64,000 bases of DNA, taken from contig NZ_AUEC01000015.1 in NCBI RefSeq assembly GCF_000425785.1, forward strand, positions 110,760-174,759, written 5' to 3'. Shown piece by piece: positions 46,849 through 56,304 of this stretch. This DNA is from Pseudomonas taiwanensis DSM 21245. Its GTDB lineage: Bacteria; Pseudomonadota; Gammaproteobacteria; Pseudomonadales; Pseudomonadaceae. A program made the translations under genes and the position numbers. The notes beneath the pieces are model-generated. The model was not told where the DNA came from. It saw nothing but the letters and a program-made list of their open reading frames with translations, and did not search any database. Within the stretch, counting starts at the first letter, position 1; each line of letters starts with the position of its first letter.

Positions 46849-49336
46849 GGCTCATCTCCTCCAGTGGACGAAAGCCTGCGCTGGGTTCCAGCGCCCCTGC
46901 CCCTTCCTCGCGCTGCGTGGGCTGGGATTCATGGGCCGATGCTTTGGGGTGCTGTTCGGCACTGGCCTGGCGGTGGGGCAAGAGGAAGTAAGCCAGTGCG
47001 GGCAAAAGGATCAGCGCGCCGACCATGTTCCAGACGAACATGAAGGCCAGCAGCACGCCCATGTCAGCCTGGAACTTGATCGGCGAGAAGATCCAGGTAC
47101 CGACGCCGATGGCCAGGGTGATTCCGGTAAGCATCACCACCTTTCCAGTGAACAGCAGTGCGCGGTAATAGGCCTGGGACAGGCTCGCCCCTTCACGCAG
47201 CTGGCCCAGCACGATGCTCATCACGTACAGCGCGTAGTCCACGCCGATGCCGACACCCAGCGCGATCACCGGCAGGGTCGCGACCTTCACTCCTATACCG
47301 AGCGCGACCATCAGCGCTTCGCAGAGGATCGAGGTCAGCACCAGTGGCAATACCGCGCAGAGTACCGCTCGCCACGAGCGGAAGGTCGCCAGGCAGAGCA
47401 GGATCACAGCGCCGTACACCCACCACAGCATGTCGCGATTGGCCTGTTTCACCACCTGGTTGGTGGCAGCCTCGATACCCGCACTGCCAGCAGCCATCAG
47501 GAAGCTCGCCTGCTCGCTGTCGTTGGCCTGGGCGAAGCCCTGGACGCTGTCCACCACCTGCGCCAAGGTGTCGGCCTTGTGGTCGGTGAGGTAGGCGTAG
47601 AGCGTCAGCAGGCTGCAGTCGTCGTTGTATAACCCGCGCGGGGCATTGGCGGTGACCATGTTCAGGGTCGCCTGGTTGTTGACCAGGTCGTACCACTTCG
47701 GACTGCCCTCGGAAAGGCCGACCAGCACCCGGCGATTGAGCAGTGCCAGCGAGTTGGTCGAATCCACCCCCTGCAGGCCTCGCAGTTGCCAGTCCAGGTC
47801 ATCCACCCGCTTGAGAGTGTCATAGGCCGAACAACCGCCGGGAGCGGTGCGCACCATCACGGCGAACACATCGCTGCTGGCGCCGTAATGCTGGGTGACG
47901 AAGGCATTGTCGCGGTTGTAGCGCGAATCGGCGCGCAACTCAGGCGCCCCCGCGTCGAGGTCGCCAACCTTCAGGTGCAGGCTGATGGCATACCCACCAG
48001 CGGCCATCAACGCCGCCACGGCGATGCAGGCACCAGCCCAGCGACGCTGGGTGAACAGGTCAAGAAAACGCCACAACGCCTGCTTGCGCGCCCCACTCGC
48101 CTGCGCTTCTTCGGCGCGCAGGCTACGCCGCGCGGCTCGGGCACTGACTCCCACGTACGAGAGCAATACCGGCAGCAGAATCAGGTTGGTGAAGATCAGC
48201 ACCGCCACGCCCAGGCTGGCGATCACCGCAAGGTCCTGGATCACCTGGATCTGGATGATCATCAGCACAGCGAAACCCACCGCATCGCATAACAGCGCGG
48301 TCAACCCAGCCAGGAACAGGCGGCGGAAGGTAAAGCGCGCCGCCACCAGGCGATGCATGCCGCGTCCGATGTCCTGCATGATGCCGTTCATCTTCTGCGC
48401 GCCGTGGCTCATGCCGATGGCGAACACCAGGAACGGTACCAGCACCGAGTAAGGGTCGAGCGCGTAGCCCAGCAGCGGCAGCAGGCCGAGCTGCCAGATC
48501 ACTGCCACCAACGAGCACACCACCACCAGTGCCGTGCTACGCACACAGCGGGTATACCCGTAGAGCACCACGGCGGTAATGGCGATTGCCACGGCGAAGA
48601 ACAGCAGGATCTGCCGCAGGCCGTCGATCAGGTCGCCCACCACTTTGGCAAACCCGGTGATGTGGATCTGCACGCCCTGTGACTGGAAGCGCTCGCGGAG
48701 GGTCTCAAGCTCGTGGGCGAACGCTGTGTAGTCCAGCGACTGACCGTCTGGGGTCTTCTCCAGAAGCGGCACGTAGATGATGCTCGATCGCTGGTCGAAG
48801 GCCACCAACTGGCCGATCTCGTTGGAGCGCTCGACGTTGCGCTTGAGCGCCTCCAGGCTCGCGGCGGCGCCATCGTAGCCATCGGGAATCACCGGACCGC
48901 CCTCCAGACCTTCCTCAGTCACTCCGGTCCAGCGGGTGGAAGGGGTCCACAGGGATTTCATCGCGGCGCGGTCGACGCCCGGCAGCAGGTATACCGCGTC
49001 GTTGAGCTGCTGCAGATTGTCCAGGTAATGCTTGTCGTAGATGCTGCCGTGCGGGTTGGCCACGGCGATGCGAACGGCGTTGCCCAGCCCGGCCAGTTCC
49101 TGGCGGTGCTCCAGGTAGTTGTGAATGAATGGGTGATCCTGCGGGATCATTTTCTCGAAACTGGCGTTGAGGGTCAGGCGCGAGGCCTGCCAGCCGAGCA
49201 GCAGGGTTGCCGCCAGGCACAACAGCAGCACCCAGGCGCGATGGTTGAACAGCGCGCGCTCTAGCAGCGAGCCGGACGTGCTGTCGAAGTCATCGAGACG
49301 GCCGCTGGACGGCGCAGGTGAATTCATCGCGTGCAT
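46838..49336 (-). CDS. RND/MMPL-family transporter
   Basis: The 832-residue RND-superfamily permease has two repeats of one helix, a large periplasmic loop and five helices. It includes PFLVFAIGMSHGAQKMNGI in the first half and LPVIALGVGIGVDYALYVMSIV in the second. It is of the MMPL/hydrophobe-exporter type rather than the AcrB type, since no membrane-fusion protein is encoded nearby. Genes for this type commonly travel with YCF48-, DUF1329- and DUF1302-type genes in degradation clusters for hydrophobic compounds, exactly as here. Confidence 0.92.
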   Translation of the reverse strand: MHAMNSPAPSSGRLDDFDSTSGSLLERALFNHRAWVLLLCLAATLLLGWQASRLTLNASFEKMIPQDHPFIHNYLEHRQELAGLGNAVRIAVANPHGSIYDKHYLDNLQQLNDAVYLLPGVDRAAMKSLWTPSTRWTGVTEEGLEGGPVIPDGYDGAAASLEALKRNVERSNEIGQLVAFDQRSSIIYVPLLEKTPDGQSLDYTAFAHELETLRERFQSQGVQIHITGFAKVVGDLIDGLRQILLFFAVAIAITAVVLYGYTRCVRSTALVVVCSLVAVIWQLGLLPLLGYALDPYSVLVPFLVFAIGMSHGAQKMNGIMQDIGRGMHRLVAARFTFRRLFLAGLTALLCDAVGFAVLMIIQIQVIQDLAVIASLGVAVLIFTNLILLPVLLSYVGVSARAARRSLRAEEAQASGARKQALWRFLDLFTQRRWAGACIAVAALMAAGGYAISLHLKVGDLDAGAPELRADSRYNRDNAFVTQHYGASSDVFAVMVRTAPGGCSAYDTLKRVDDLDWQLRGLQGVDSTNSLALLNRRVLVGLSEGSPKWYDLVNNQATLNMVTANAPRGLYNDDCSLLTLYAYLTDHKADTLAQVVDSVQGFAQANDSEQASFLMAAGSAGIEAATNQVVKQANRDMLWWVYGAVILLCLATFRSWRAVLCAVLPLVLTSILCEALMVALGIGVKVATLPVIALGVGIGVDYALYVMSIVLGQLREGASLSQAYYRALLFTGKVVMLTGITLAIGVGTWIFSPIKFQADMGVLLAFMFVWNMVGALILLPALAYFLLPHRQASAEQHPKASAHESQPTQREEGAGALEPSAGFRPLEEMSHGR

Positions 49337-49339
49337 GGT

Positions 49340-50401
49340 TCAGTCCGCCGTGGTGGAAACGTTGGAAGCCGCCAGACGGCGGGTACCCGCCATTCCGACG
49401 GCGACGATGGCACCGTCTGCCGCGAGGGTGGCGGCGGTCAGCGGCAAGCCGTCGGAGACCGGCACAGGCTGCGCGGCGAAGGTGTCGATGCCGCTGCGCA
49501 GGAGCATGCCAGCCTGGTTGGCGAGCAAGAGCTGGTCACCGACGACGCGTATGCTGTTGAGCGAGGCGGGAATCGGGTTGGCCAGCGCCACAAAACTGTC
49601 TGCGCCGTCATCGGAGGCGAACAACGAGCCGCGCAATCCTCCGACCAGCAGTCGCCCGCTTGGCAGAATGGCGGCCGCGAAGTAGCTGCCATCGTAAGGG
49701 CCTTGCAGCGGTTCGAAGTGGGAACCGCTGTCGCGCGAACGCAACAGCAGGCCCTGCTCACCGGCGATGTACAGGTCGCTGCCCTGGCGCGCCAGGGCAT
49801 ACAGGTGCAAGCCACGTCGATTCGGCAAACGCCCCATGGCGGACTGCCAGGTCCGCCCACCATCGACAGTGCTCATGGCCAACCCGTAGGCTCCCACAGC
49901 AAGGCCGTGGCGTGCATCGGCGAAGCTCAGCGCCAGCAGCGGCTTGTCGGCGCCATCGGCGAGCAGCCGTTGCGCGGCGGCCACGCGCTGCTCGTCCGCG
50001 GATGCTTGGGCCGCTTGCAACTCCAGCGTCGCGGCGCGCTTGCCGTCAAGCTGCAAGGTCCAGTGCTCACCGCCGTCGGCGCTGTGCAACACCACCCCAG
50101 CGTGACCGACCACCCAACCGTGACGTTCATCGATGAACTGCACGGCGGTGAGGCTGACACTCACCGGTACGCTCATGGCCTGACGCCAGGTGGCGCCGTT
50201 GTCATCGCTGAGCAACACCACACCACGCTCGCCCACCGCCACCAGGCGCATACCAACCCGCGCCACGTCCTGCAGCACCGCACGCAGGGCTTGTGGCCCA
50301 TGCACCGCGGGCTGCGAGAGTACATCCACGCCACTTCCGGCGAACGCCGGAGGCAGCCAGCAACAGGCGGCCAGCAGCCAGCTGTAGAGCATCTTGTTCA
50401 T
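49340..50401 (-). CDS. YCF48/BNR-repeat beta-propeller protein, exported
   Basis: The 353-residue protein has a Sec signal peptide (cleavage after about WLPPAFA, residue 21) and then repeated propeller blades with SDDNGATW, SADGGEHWTL, TVDGGRTWQSA and RSRDSGSHFEPL. This is the photosystem II stability factor Ycf48-like fold, here periplasmic. It sits between the RND and DUF1329 genes, suggesting a partner in the envelope complex. The longer upstream frame to 50593 has no signal peptide and is rejected. Confidence 0.9.
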   Translation of the reverse strand: MNKMLYSWLLAACCWLPPAFAGSGVDVLSQPAVHGPQALRAVLQDVARVGMRLVAVGERGVVLLSDDNGATWRQAMSVPVSVSLTAVQFIDERHGWVVGHAGVVLHSADGGEHWTLQLDGKRAATLELQAAQASADEQRVAAAQRLLADGADKPLLALSFADARHGLAVGAYGLAMSTVDGGRTWQSAMGRLPNRRGLHLYALARQGSDLYIAGEQGLLLRSRDSGSHFEPLQGPYDGSYFAAAILPSGRLLVGGLRGSLFASDDGADSFVALANPIPASLNSIRVVGDQLLLANQAGMLLRSGIDTFAAQPVPVSDGLPLTAATLAADGAIVAVGMAGTRRLAASNVSTTAD

Positions 50402-50453
50402 CGCACGCAACCTTTTGTTCTTGTAGTGGGTACAGCCCAGGCGCAGAGCCTGT

Positions 50454-51821
50454 TCAGCGCACGCCCTCACCGGCCATGGCGTCGGCGGTGAACACCGAGT
50501 CCTTGTAGGGCGGCACGATGCGGTACTGCTCGCTCTTGCCGGCGAACAGGTCACCTGCGAACCAGGCACCGGAGAGCAGGTCGTAGAAGCCATTGGTGAG
50601 CGTCACCACGCCAGGCAGGTCGGGTAGCACCACGGGTGACGTCCAGACCACCTTGGCCAACTGGTTTCGGGCGTCATAGCGCTCGCCCAGTACCGCGGCC
50701 CAGGTGTCTTCGTCGAGGTAGTAGGTACTGCGCGGCATCACGTGACGCTGGCCGTTCTTGAGGGTCGCCTGCACTTCCCACACGCGGTGCAGTTCCCAGC
50801 GGATGGCATCTGGGGCCAGGTGATGCGGGTCGAGCAGCGCTTCGGCGCTGGCAGCGGTAAAGACCTTATTGGCGTTGTAGGGGATGTACATTTCCTTCTT
50901 GCCCACCAGCTTCCAGTCGAAGCGGTCGAGGCGCCCGTTGAACACGTACAGCTCATCGAAACTCATCACACCGGCGGTGGCCGGGGTTGGCGTGTCGCAG
51001 CAGGCGTTGGGCAGGCGACGCACGCGGCGCTGGCCCGGCAGGTAGGTCCAGACAGCCGCTTTGTCGGCGTTAAGGTTCTCCAAGCCGGTGATGGCCTCAC
51101 CGGCGCGCAGGGGTGGGCCATCGTTGGTCATGCGGATCGACCAGAACACGCCCTTGTCGCCACTGCCGCCCGGCAGGTACCAGGGCATCTGCAGGTCGGC
51201 GCGCGAGTCGTTGGTCAGCACATGCTTGCCGTCGGCGGTGGTCAGGTACTGCTTGAAGCTGGCATGCCACGACGCACCACGCCAACGCAGCAGGTGATTC
51301 CACATGGCTTGCACACCGTCGGCGGGGATCGGGAACGGAATACCTCCGGCCGCCCCTGTCGGCATCGGTCCGGCAGGGCCGTCCACAAGCGTGCCGCTGG
51401 TGGCATTGGCGAAGGTGGCGTCGTACACCGATTGTGGTGCGGCAGCGCTACGGTGGGTCGGGTAGACGTCCAGCCGGTAGCTGTCCGGGTACTTCTTGAG
51501 CATCGCCTGGATGCCTGGGGTCAGCTTGTCGGCATATTGCGCCATGTTCTGTGCAGTGATGGTCAACAGCGGTTTTTCACGGGCGAATGGATCGCCGCGC
51601 TTGCCGCCTTCCTTGTAGCCGGGGTCGGCCTGGGTATAACCGCCGGTCCAGGCCGGGATGCTGCCGTCGGCGTTACCGGCGCGCTCGCCGCCCAGCGGCG
51701 TCAAGGTGGTCTTGAGCGTGGCGGCCTGCTCGGCGGATACCGCGGCACAAGCGCCATGGGCGAACAGCAGCGAGACACTCAAGGCAGTGAACAGGGAAAC
51801 GACTTTCTTGTTGTGTTTCAT
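50454..51821 (-). CDS. DUF1329 protein (LolB-like fold), exported
   Basis: The 455-residue protein has a signal peptide (MKHNKKVVSLFTALSVSLLFAHGACA) and the DUF1329 pattern: LTPLGGERAGNADGSIPAWTGG, VYPTHRSAAAP, DELYVFNGRLDRFDWKLVGKKEMYIPYNANK and the RYDARNQLAKV region. The family is related to outer-membrane lipoprotein/lipid-binding proteins and is consistently encoded next to DUF1302. It probably carries a hydrophobic compound across the periplasm. Last statement is inference. Confidence 0.92.
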   Translation of the reverse strand: MKHNKKVVSLFTALSVSLLFAHGACAAVSAEQAATLKTTLTPLGGERAGNADGSIPAWTGGYTQADPGYKEGGKRGDPFAREKPLLTITAQNMAQYADKLTPGIQAMLKKYPDSYRLDVYPTHRSAAAPQSVYDATFANATSGTLVDGPAGPMPTGAAGGIPFPIPADGVQAMWNHLLRWRGASWHASFKQYLTTADGKHVLTNDSRADLQMPWYLPGGSGDKGVFWSIRMTNDGPPLRAGEAITGLENLNADKAAVWTYLPGQRRVRRLPNACCDTPTPATAGVMSFDELYVFNGRLDRFDWKLVGKKEMYIPYNANKVFTAASAEALLDPHHLAPDAIRWELHRVWEVQATLKNGQRHVMPRSTYYLDEDTWAAVLGERYDARNQLAKVVWTSPVVLPDLPGVVTLTNGFYDLLSGAWFAGDLFAGKSEQYRIVPPYKDSVFTADAMAGEGVR

Positions 51822-51835
51822 CGTGAAGTCCTCGG

Positions 51836-53506
51836 TCAGAAGGTGCGGCTGACGGTGAAGGCGATGAAGTCGCGGTCTTTGAGCGACTGTTCGAAGGTGT
51901 AATGGTTGTCGGCATCGAGGAAGGTGTTTTCCGGGCCGTAGTAGTGCGTGTAGGTCAGACCCAGGTTCCAGGTATTGAGGTAGTTGCCCTTCAGGCCGAT
52001 GTTCAGGTCGCCGCCGTGGTCAGCGCCAAAACCGGTGCCCAGCGCCATGGATGCACCGTTGGTGTAGCTCGCTCCGATCGGCACCGAGAGGTCGAGGCCG
52101 GGGAAGATCTGCCGGTACATCGGCTCGAATACCAGGCGCAGGCTGGTGGCATCGCGGTCGGCATTGGGGTCGACGGCATCGGCGTTCTTGCTCACGCTCA
52201 TCACCCGGTTCCAGGCGATTTCGCCAAGGAAACTGGACTCGGCAGCGATGAAGTTCGGCTCCAGGCTGGCCAGCCACGAGAAGTTGGCGTGCAGAGTGCG
52301 ACCGGTGGCGTAGACCGGGTTGTCGTCGTTGTCGATGACCTCCCCCGCCGCCAATGCATGCTGGTTGGTGGAAGCCAACGGCTGGTTCCAGCGCGTAGAC
52401 AACTCACCTGCGAGGTTGAAGTTGCCCAGCGTGGTGGAGAAGCTGGCGCCCAGCGCCTCGATGCCTTCTGGATACACCCAGTAGAACTCGCCCGCCTTGC
52501 CGCTGACTGGGTCGAGGTTGGCGAAGTTCGGACGCACGTTCAGTTGCGGCGACTTGTCATGGAAGCGAATGGCGTAGACGCCCCAATCGACGGTCTCGGT
52601 CCGCCAGCGCAGCTGCACCCCGCCCTGCCCCGAATCCTTGGCTTCCTTGTCGTTGCCACGGAAGAATGCCAGCGGCTGGCCGCCGGGAAACACCGGCGCC
52701 CCGACGAACATGCGTTCACCGCCATCACCGAAGAAGTCGTCGGTGGAGAAGTAGCTGCCAGCCGCAGGCAGACGGTTGGCTTCCCACTCGAACTGGTAGT
52801 AAGCCCCAACGGATACATCCGGTGTCAGTTGCAACTGGCCGGAGATCTGCTGCACGGGTCGAATCAGCTCCTTGAACTGGGTGTTGGGCACCGACAGTCC
52901 CTTGACTACGTCCACCGGCGCCATGCCACCGGCAATGCCGTTCATCCCATAGAACAGGCTCTCGCCCCATTGCATGGCGTATTGGCCAAAGCGCCCGGAT
53001 ACCGGCATGTCGCCGATCTCGGTCTTGCCGAAGATGAAGGCGTCAAGCAACTCGCCCTTGCGTCCATGCAACGTGCGGGTGTCGTCGGTGAAGGCGTCGT
53101 AGTCGACCGAATAGCTGTTGGCGCGGTTGGAGTCGTTGTTGTCGGTGCCTTGGTTGTAGACATCGTCGTACCAGGCCGCGCCGCTGACCCGTGCACCGAC
53201 GTTGTCGTAGGTGATGTCCAGCTCCGACAGCAGATCGAGGCGGTTGGAGATCAGGCCTTTGTCGAAGTTGCGGTCGCCGTCATCCAGGTTCAGCGCAGTC
53301 TGGCCCTCGGTGAGTTTGCCGCTGGCATCCTGGGTGCGCCAGGCGGCGCTGTATTTGAGCGTGTTGTCCCAGCGCACCCGCAGATCGGGGTTACCGGTCT
53401 CGAACTCGAAGGCCTGGGCCTGGCTGGTGGCCAGCGCCAGAAGCGCCAGGCCGATGGGTTTCAGCGCCGGCAGGGGCCGTGGGGTCGCACCTTTGCGAGT
53501 CAACAT
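51836..53506 (-). CDS. DUF1302 outer-membrane channel-like protein
   Basis: The 556-residue protein starts MLTRKGATPRPLPALKPIG and has a signal peptide ending near residue 33 (SQAQA). It then shows alternating beta-strand sequence typical of an outer-membrane barrel and ends in a Phe (FIAFTVSRTF), the usual outer-membrane sorting signal. DUF1302 proteins are thought to be porin-like. The start is supported by AAGAGGAAA just upstream; the frame open to 53845 is not coding there. Confidence 0.92.
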   Translation of the reverse strand: MLTRKGATPRPLPALKPIGLALLALATSQAQAFEFETGNPDLRVRWDNTLKYSAAWRTQDASGKLTEGQTALNLDDGDRNFDKGLISNRLDLLSELDITYDNVGARVSGAAWYDDVYNQGTDNNDSNRANSYSVDYDAFTDDTRTLHGRKGELLDAFIFGKTEIGDMPVSGRFGQYAMQWGESLFYGMNGIAGGMAPVDVVKGLSVPNTQFKELIRPVQQISGQLQLTPDVSVGAYYQFEWEANRLPAAGSYFSTDDFFGDGGERMFVGAPVFPGGQPLAFFRGNDKEAKDSGQGGVQLRWRTETVDWGVYAIRFHDKSPQLNVRPNFANLDPVSGKAGEFYWVYPEGIEALGASFSTTLGNFNLAGELSTRWNQPLASTNQHALAAGEVIDNDDNPVYATGRTLHANFSWLASLEPNFIAAESSFLGEIAWNRVMSVSKNADAVDPNADRDATSLRLVFEPMYRQIFPGLDLSVPIGASYTNGASMALGTGFGADHGGDLNIGLKGNYLNTWNLGLTYTHYYGPENTFLDADNHYTFEQSLKDRDFIAFTVSRTF

Positions 53507-53591
53507 CGGGGTTTCCTCTTTATTGTTCTTGTCGGTCGGTGTTGGCGGAGAATCCGGTGCGCCAGCACGGGGGCGCACCGATTGCAAGGCG

Positions 53592-54716
53592 TCAGATCGG
53601 TCGTGCGGTGACATCCAGCATGTGCTTGACCAGGCCGATGCGGTCGAAGGAGGCGTCACCCTGGATCTCTTTCTCGCCGGCCAGCAGGGACTTCTCGCTG
53701 ATGAACTTGCAGCGCTCGAAACGTCGGCCCATGAAGCGCTGCAACTGGGCGTCGAGACTGCTGCCTGCGGTGAGCTCCTCAGCCAGCACCACGGCATCCT
53801 CGATGGCCATTCCCGCACCCTGCCCCAGATGCGGCGTGGTGGCATGGGCGGCGTCGCCGATCAGCAACACGCGACCGCGATACCAGGGCTGGTCGACGAA
53901 CACGGCTTCCAGCGGCTTGTACACGACCTCGCGACTGTCGCCGATTTGCTCGCGCAGCTCACCGATCAGCCCGCCGAATCCGACCAGGCGCTGGCGCAGG
54001 CCATCGGCCAGGGTGGCCGGCTCCATCCAGGGGTTGCCCGGCTCATGGGAGGTGGTGAACAGGTACATCAGGTCATCGGCCAGGGGCACCAGGCCGGCAT
54101 TGCCTGACGGCCCCTGGTAGTTGGCCAGGTGGTCGATACCGGCAGCCCGCGGGAAGTTGTAACGCCACACCGACTGCCCGGTAAAACGTGGTTGGTACTG
54201 GTCACCGAACAACAGCTCGCGAATCTTCGAGTACAGCCCGTCGGCACCCACAACCAGCCCATAACGCCCCTGGCTACCATCGGTGAACAGCACGTCCACC
54301 CCCCCGCGATCCTGTTCGAAACTCTCCACCGAGGTACCCAGGCGCACCTCGGTGCCGAGTTCGATGGCGGTTTCGCTCAAGACCTTGTGCAGAGCGCGGC
54401 GGGAGATGCCGACATTGGCCGGGTACTGGGGGCCGGCCAGTCGCTGCCCGGGAATGCGCGCCAGCTGTTGGCCCTGGGCGGTATAGATGGCCACGTCTTC
54501 GAACGCGTAGGCGGCATCGAGATAGGCCTCGAGCAGGCCCAGGCGATGCATCTCACGCACGACATTACTTTGCTGAATGATGCCGACGCCATAGACGGTC
54601 CACTCGGTCTTGAGCTCGACCAGGTCGACCGCAATGCCCTTGCGACGCAGGGCAATGGCGGCGCACAACCCGCCGATCCCGCCGCCGACGACCAGCACTT
54701 TGTTCACAGTATTCAT
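53592..54716 (-). CDS. FAD-dependent aromatic monooxygenase
   Basis: The 374-residue protein is a class A flavoprotein hydroxylase: GGGIGG near residues 10-15, the DG motif VVGADGLYSKIR, and the GD motif LLIGDAAHATTPHLGQGAGMAIEDA. It should use NAD(P)H and O2 to add a hydroxyl to an aromatic ring, preparing a catechol-type ring for the extradiol dioxygenase encoded upstream. The FdeE flavanone 8-hydroxylase of Herbaspirillum is of this type. First gene of the long operon, 99 nt after a nod-box-like element. Confidence 0.9.
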   Translation of the reverse strand: MNTVNKVLVVGGGIGGLCAAIALRRKGIAVDLVELKTEWTVYGVGIIQQSNVVREMHRLGLLEAYLDAAYAFEDVAIYTAQGQQLARIPGQRLAGPQYPANVGISRRALHKVLSETAIELGTEVRLGTSVESFEQDRGGVDVLFTDGSQGRYGLVVGADGLYSKIRELLFGDQYQPRFTGQSVWRYNFPRAAGIDHLANYQGPSGNAGLVPLADDLMYLFTTSHEPGNPWMEPATLADGLRQRLVGFGGLIGELREQIGDSREVVYKPLEAVFVDQPWYRGRVLLIGDAAHATTPHLGQGAGMAIEDAVVLAEELTAGSSLDAQLQRFMGRRFERCKFISEKSLLAGEKEIQGDASFDRIGLVKHMLDVTARPI

Positions 54717-54815
54717 GGCATGTCTCACGTCTTGTTCTTGTTGTCCGCCCCGTCATGGGTGGCGGTCGTTTCCTGTGCCTGGGCACAGCTTCACGGCAGC
54801 GCCGGGCTTTGACCA

Positions 54816-54852
54816 ATCGTGTCCTGGGATGCGACCTATCGCGCAGCGCGAT
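54816..54852 (-). promoter_or_regulatory. nod-box-like element E3, upstream of the FAD monooxygenase operon
   Basis: Two ATC-N9-GAT units start exactly 22 bp apart. Read toward the monooxygenase gene the element begins ATCGCG, has GCATCC in the middle and ends CGATTGG, all shared with E1 and E2. It ends 99 nt before the ATG at 54716. Confidence 0.75.
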
Positions 54853-54855
54853 AGA

Positions 54856-55203
54856 TCAGTGGCCCAACTGCTCCAGCGGCACTAGCAGCCATCCGCCCGC
54901 CTCGTGGTGTTGCAGCACGTGCAAGGCCTCGCCGCGGCAAGGGCCGTGGACACAGGTACCGTCGTCGGGCCTGAAGCGCGCACCGTGCGCGTAACACACC
55001 ACCCACTGGCCATCGGCACTGAGGAAACGGTCCTTGCGGTACTCCAGAGGCCCCCGCAGGTGCGGACACAGGTTGCGATACACCCGGACCTGCCCCCGGT
55101 AGCGAAGGGCGAACAGCGTGTCTTCGCCCTTGCCCTTGGGGTCGAAGCCGCGGGCCTGGCCTTCAACCAGCTCTTCGAGCCGACACAGCGCCATACGGCC
55201 CAT
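54856..55203 (-). CDS. Rieske [2Fe-2S] ferredoxin
   Basis: The 115-residue small Rieske protein has C46-P-H48 and C70-Y-A-H73, the full cluster ligand set. It follows the ring-cleavage dioxygenase with a 3-nt gap. No oxygenase alpha subunit is nearby, so it probably keeps the dioxygenase's iron reduced (as XylT-type ferredoxins do for catechol 2,3-dioxygenase) or serves another redox partner. Confidence 0.92.
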   Translation of the reverse strand: MGRMALCRLEELVEGQARGFDPKGKGEDTLFALRYRGQVRVYRNLCPHLRGPLEYRKDRFLSADGQWVVCYAHGARFRPDDGTCVHGPCRGEALHVLQHHEAGGWLLVPLEQLGH

Positions 55204-55206
55204 GGC

Positions 55207-56148
55207 TCAGGCCTTTTTCGGGGGTGGGCCGCCGGGGGCCCATTTCTCCCGCGAGGTGAACAGGAACAACTGCGAGTTGTCCGCGGACATCGGCGCCTGG
55301 CGCGCCGCCCAGGCGTCGTCATGCTTGTCCATATCGGCGTCGTATTCGATGTGGCACCCCAACGGGCTGTTGAAATACCAGAACCAGTTGGAGCCGAGCA
55401 GGTGCCGGCCTGGGCCCCAGAAACTGGTCCAACCGTTCTGCTGGAAGCGCGTGCCGGCCAGCAACACTTCGGTGCCGCTGCCCATGTGGAAGGTAAAGTG
55501 CTCGCAGCCTTGCATGTGCGGCGGTGTCTGGATCATGAACAGGCAATGGTGATCATCCATGCCCGCGCTACGCATGAACGGGCCGACGCCGGTGAAGCTA
55601 TCGGTGGTGACGAAGCCCAGGCGGTCGCGGTAAAACGCTTCGCCCTTGGCCGCATCTGGGACGAAGTACACCACGTGGGACAGCGTGCGCGGCAGCGCAG
55701 GCATGTCCGGGGTGATGCCGAGCTGGTTGAGCGGACGCTGCGGGGTGCTGCCCGGGGCGTTGGTCAGGTCCGCTGGCGCCTCGAAGGTACGCCGGCAGGT
55801 CACCTGGAAAGCGATGGCGAACCCCAGGTCATCGAAGGTATGCAGCGCGCCGCTGGCGTCGCGGCGCACTTCCCGGTCGCGGCCCAGTTCGTCGGCGATC
55901 GCTTCGAGGTCGGCCGGCTCGGCCACGCCATAGACCGTCTCGCGCAGCGATGGGGTCGGCCCCAAGGCCGGCGGCAAGCTTTCGTCATCGCCGCGACGGA
56001 TGACGATCGCGGTCCCGTCCAGCGCTTCAAAACGGCCGCCGTCGGCGTCCAGGTGGACGGTGTCAAGGCCATAGTCACGCAGGCAAGCGGCACAGGCCTG
56101 GATATCGTCGACGCCGAACACCAGCGCGTCGAGACCAAGAATGTTCAT
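55207..56148 (-). CDS. Two-domain VOC-fold extradiol ring-cleavage dioxygenase
   Basis: The 313-residue protein has two vicinal-oxygen-chelate domains (about 1-125 and 152-285). The C-terminal domain has the 2-His-1-carboxylate set: H158 (LSHVVYFV), H217 (CEHFTFHMG) and E268 (HIEYDAD), as in type I extradiol dioxygenases. It should open a dihydroxylated ring. The start at 56148 (MNILGLDAL) is chosen; the open frame to 56427 overlaps the regulatory region. First gene of a two-gene unit with the Rieske protein, 119 nt after element E1. Confidence 0.92.
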   Translation of the reverse strand: MNILGLDALVFGVDDIQACAACLRDYGLDTVHLDADGGRFEALDGTAIVIRRGDDESLPPALGPTPSLRETVYGVAEPADLEAIADELGRDREVRRDASGALHTFDDLGFAIAFQVTCRRTFEAPADLTNAPGSTPQRPLNQLGITPDMPALPRTLSHVVYFVPDAAKGEAFYRDRLGFVTTDSFTGVGPFMRSAGMDDHHCLFMIQTPPHMQGCEHFTFHMGSGTEVLLAGTRFQQNGWTSFWGPGRHLLGSNWFWYFNSPLGCHIEYDADMDKHDDAWAARQAPMSADNSQLFLFTSREKWAPGGPPPKKA

Positions 56149-56267
56149 GGCTACCACTCCATTGAAATTGTTATTAGGCGAGGCAGAGCTGCCGTCAGTG
56201 GGTCGTGGACGGCGCATCGGCCGCTCGACTGGAGCGCAGGTTGCGCGGCGCTGGGGTGGCATGACCA

Positions 56268-56304
56268 ATCGCGAGTCAGGATGCGAGGCATCAGCAATCG
56301 CGAT
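56268..56304 (-). promoter_or_regulatory. nod-box-like element E1, between the dioxygenase and the LysR gene
   Basis: Two ATC-N9-GAT units (56268-56282 and 56290-56304) start 22 bp apart, the spacing found inside the rhizobial nod box. The element lies near the centre of the divergent region, 119 nt from the dioxygenase ATG and 121 nt from the LysR ATG. On the minus strand its ends match E2 and E3 (ATCGCG at the start, CGATTGG at the end). Confidence 0.78.

Noticed and set aside
54717..54855. Part of the Rieske gene or a separate small ORF
   Set aside because: The Rieske stop codon is at 54856-54858 and no start with a ribosome binding site follows; the stretch is explained by the nod-box-like element and promoter.
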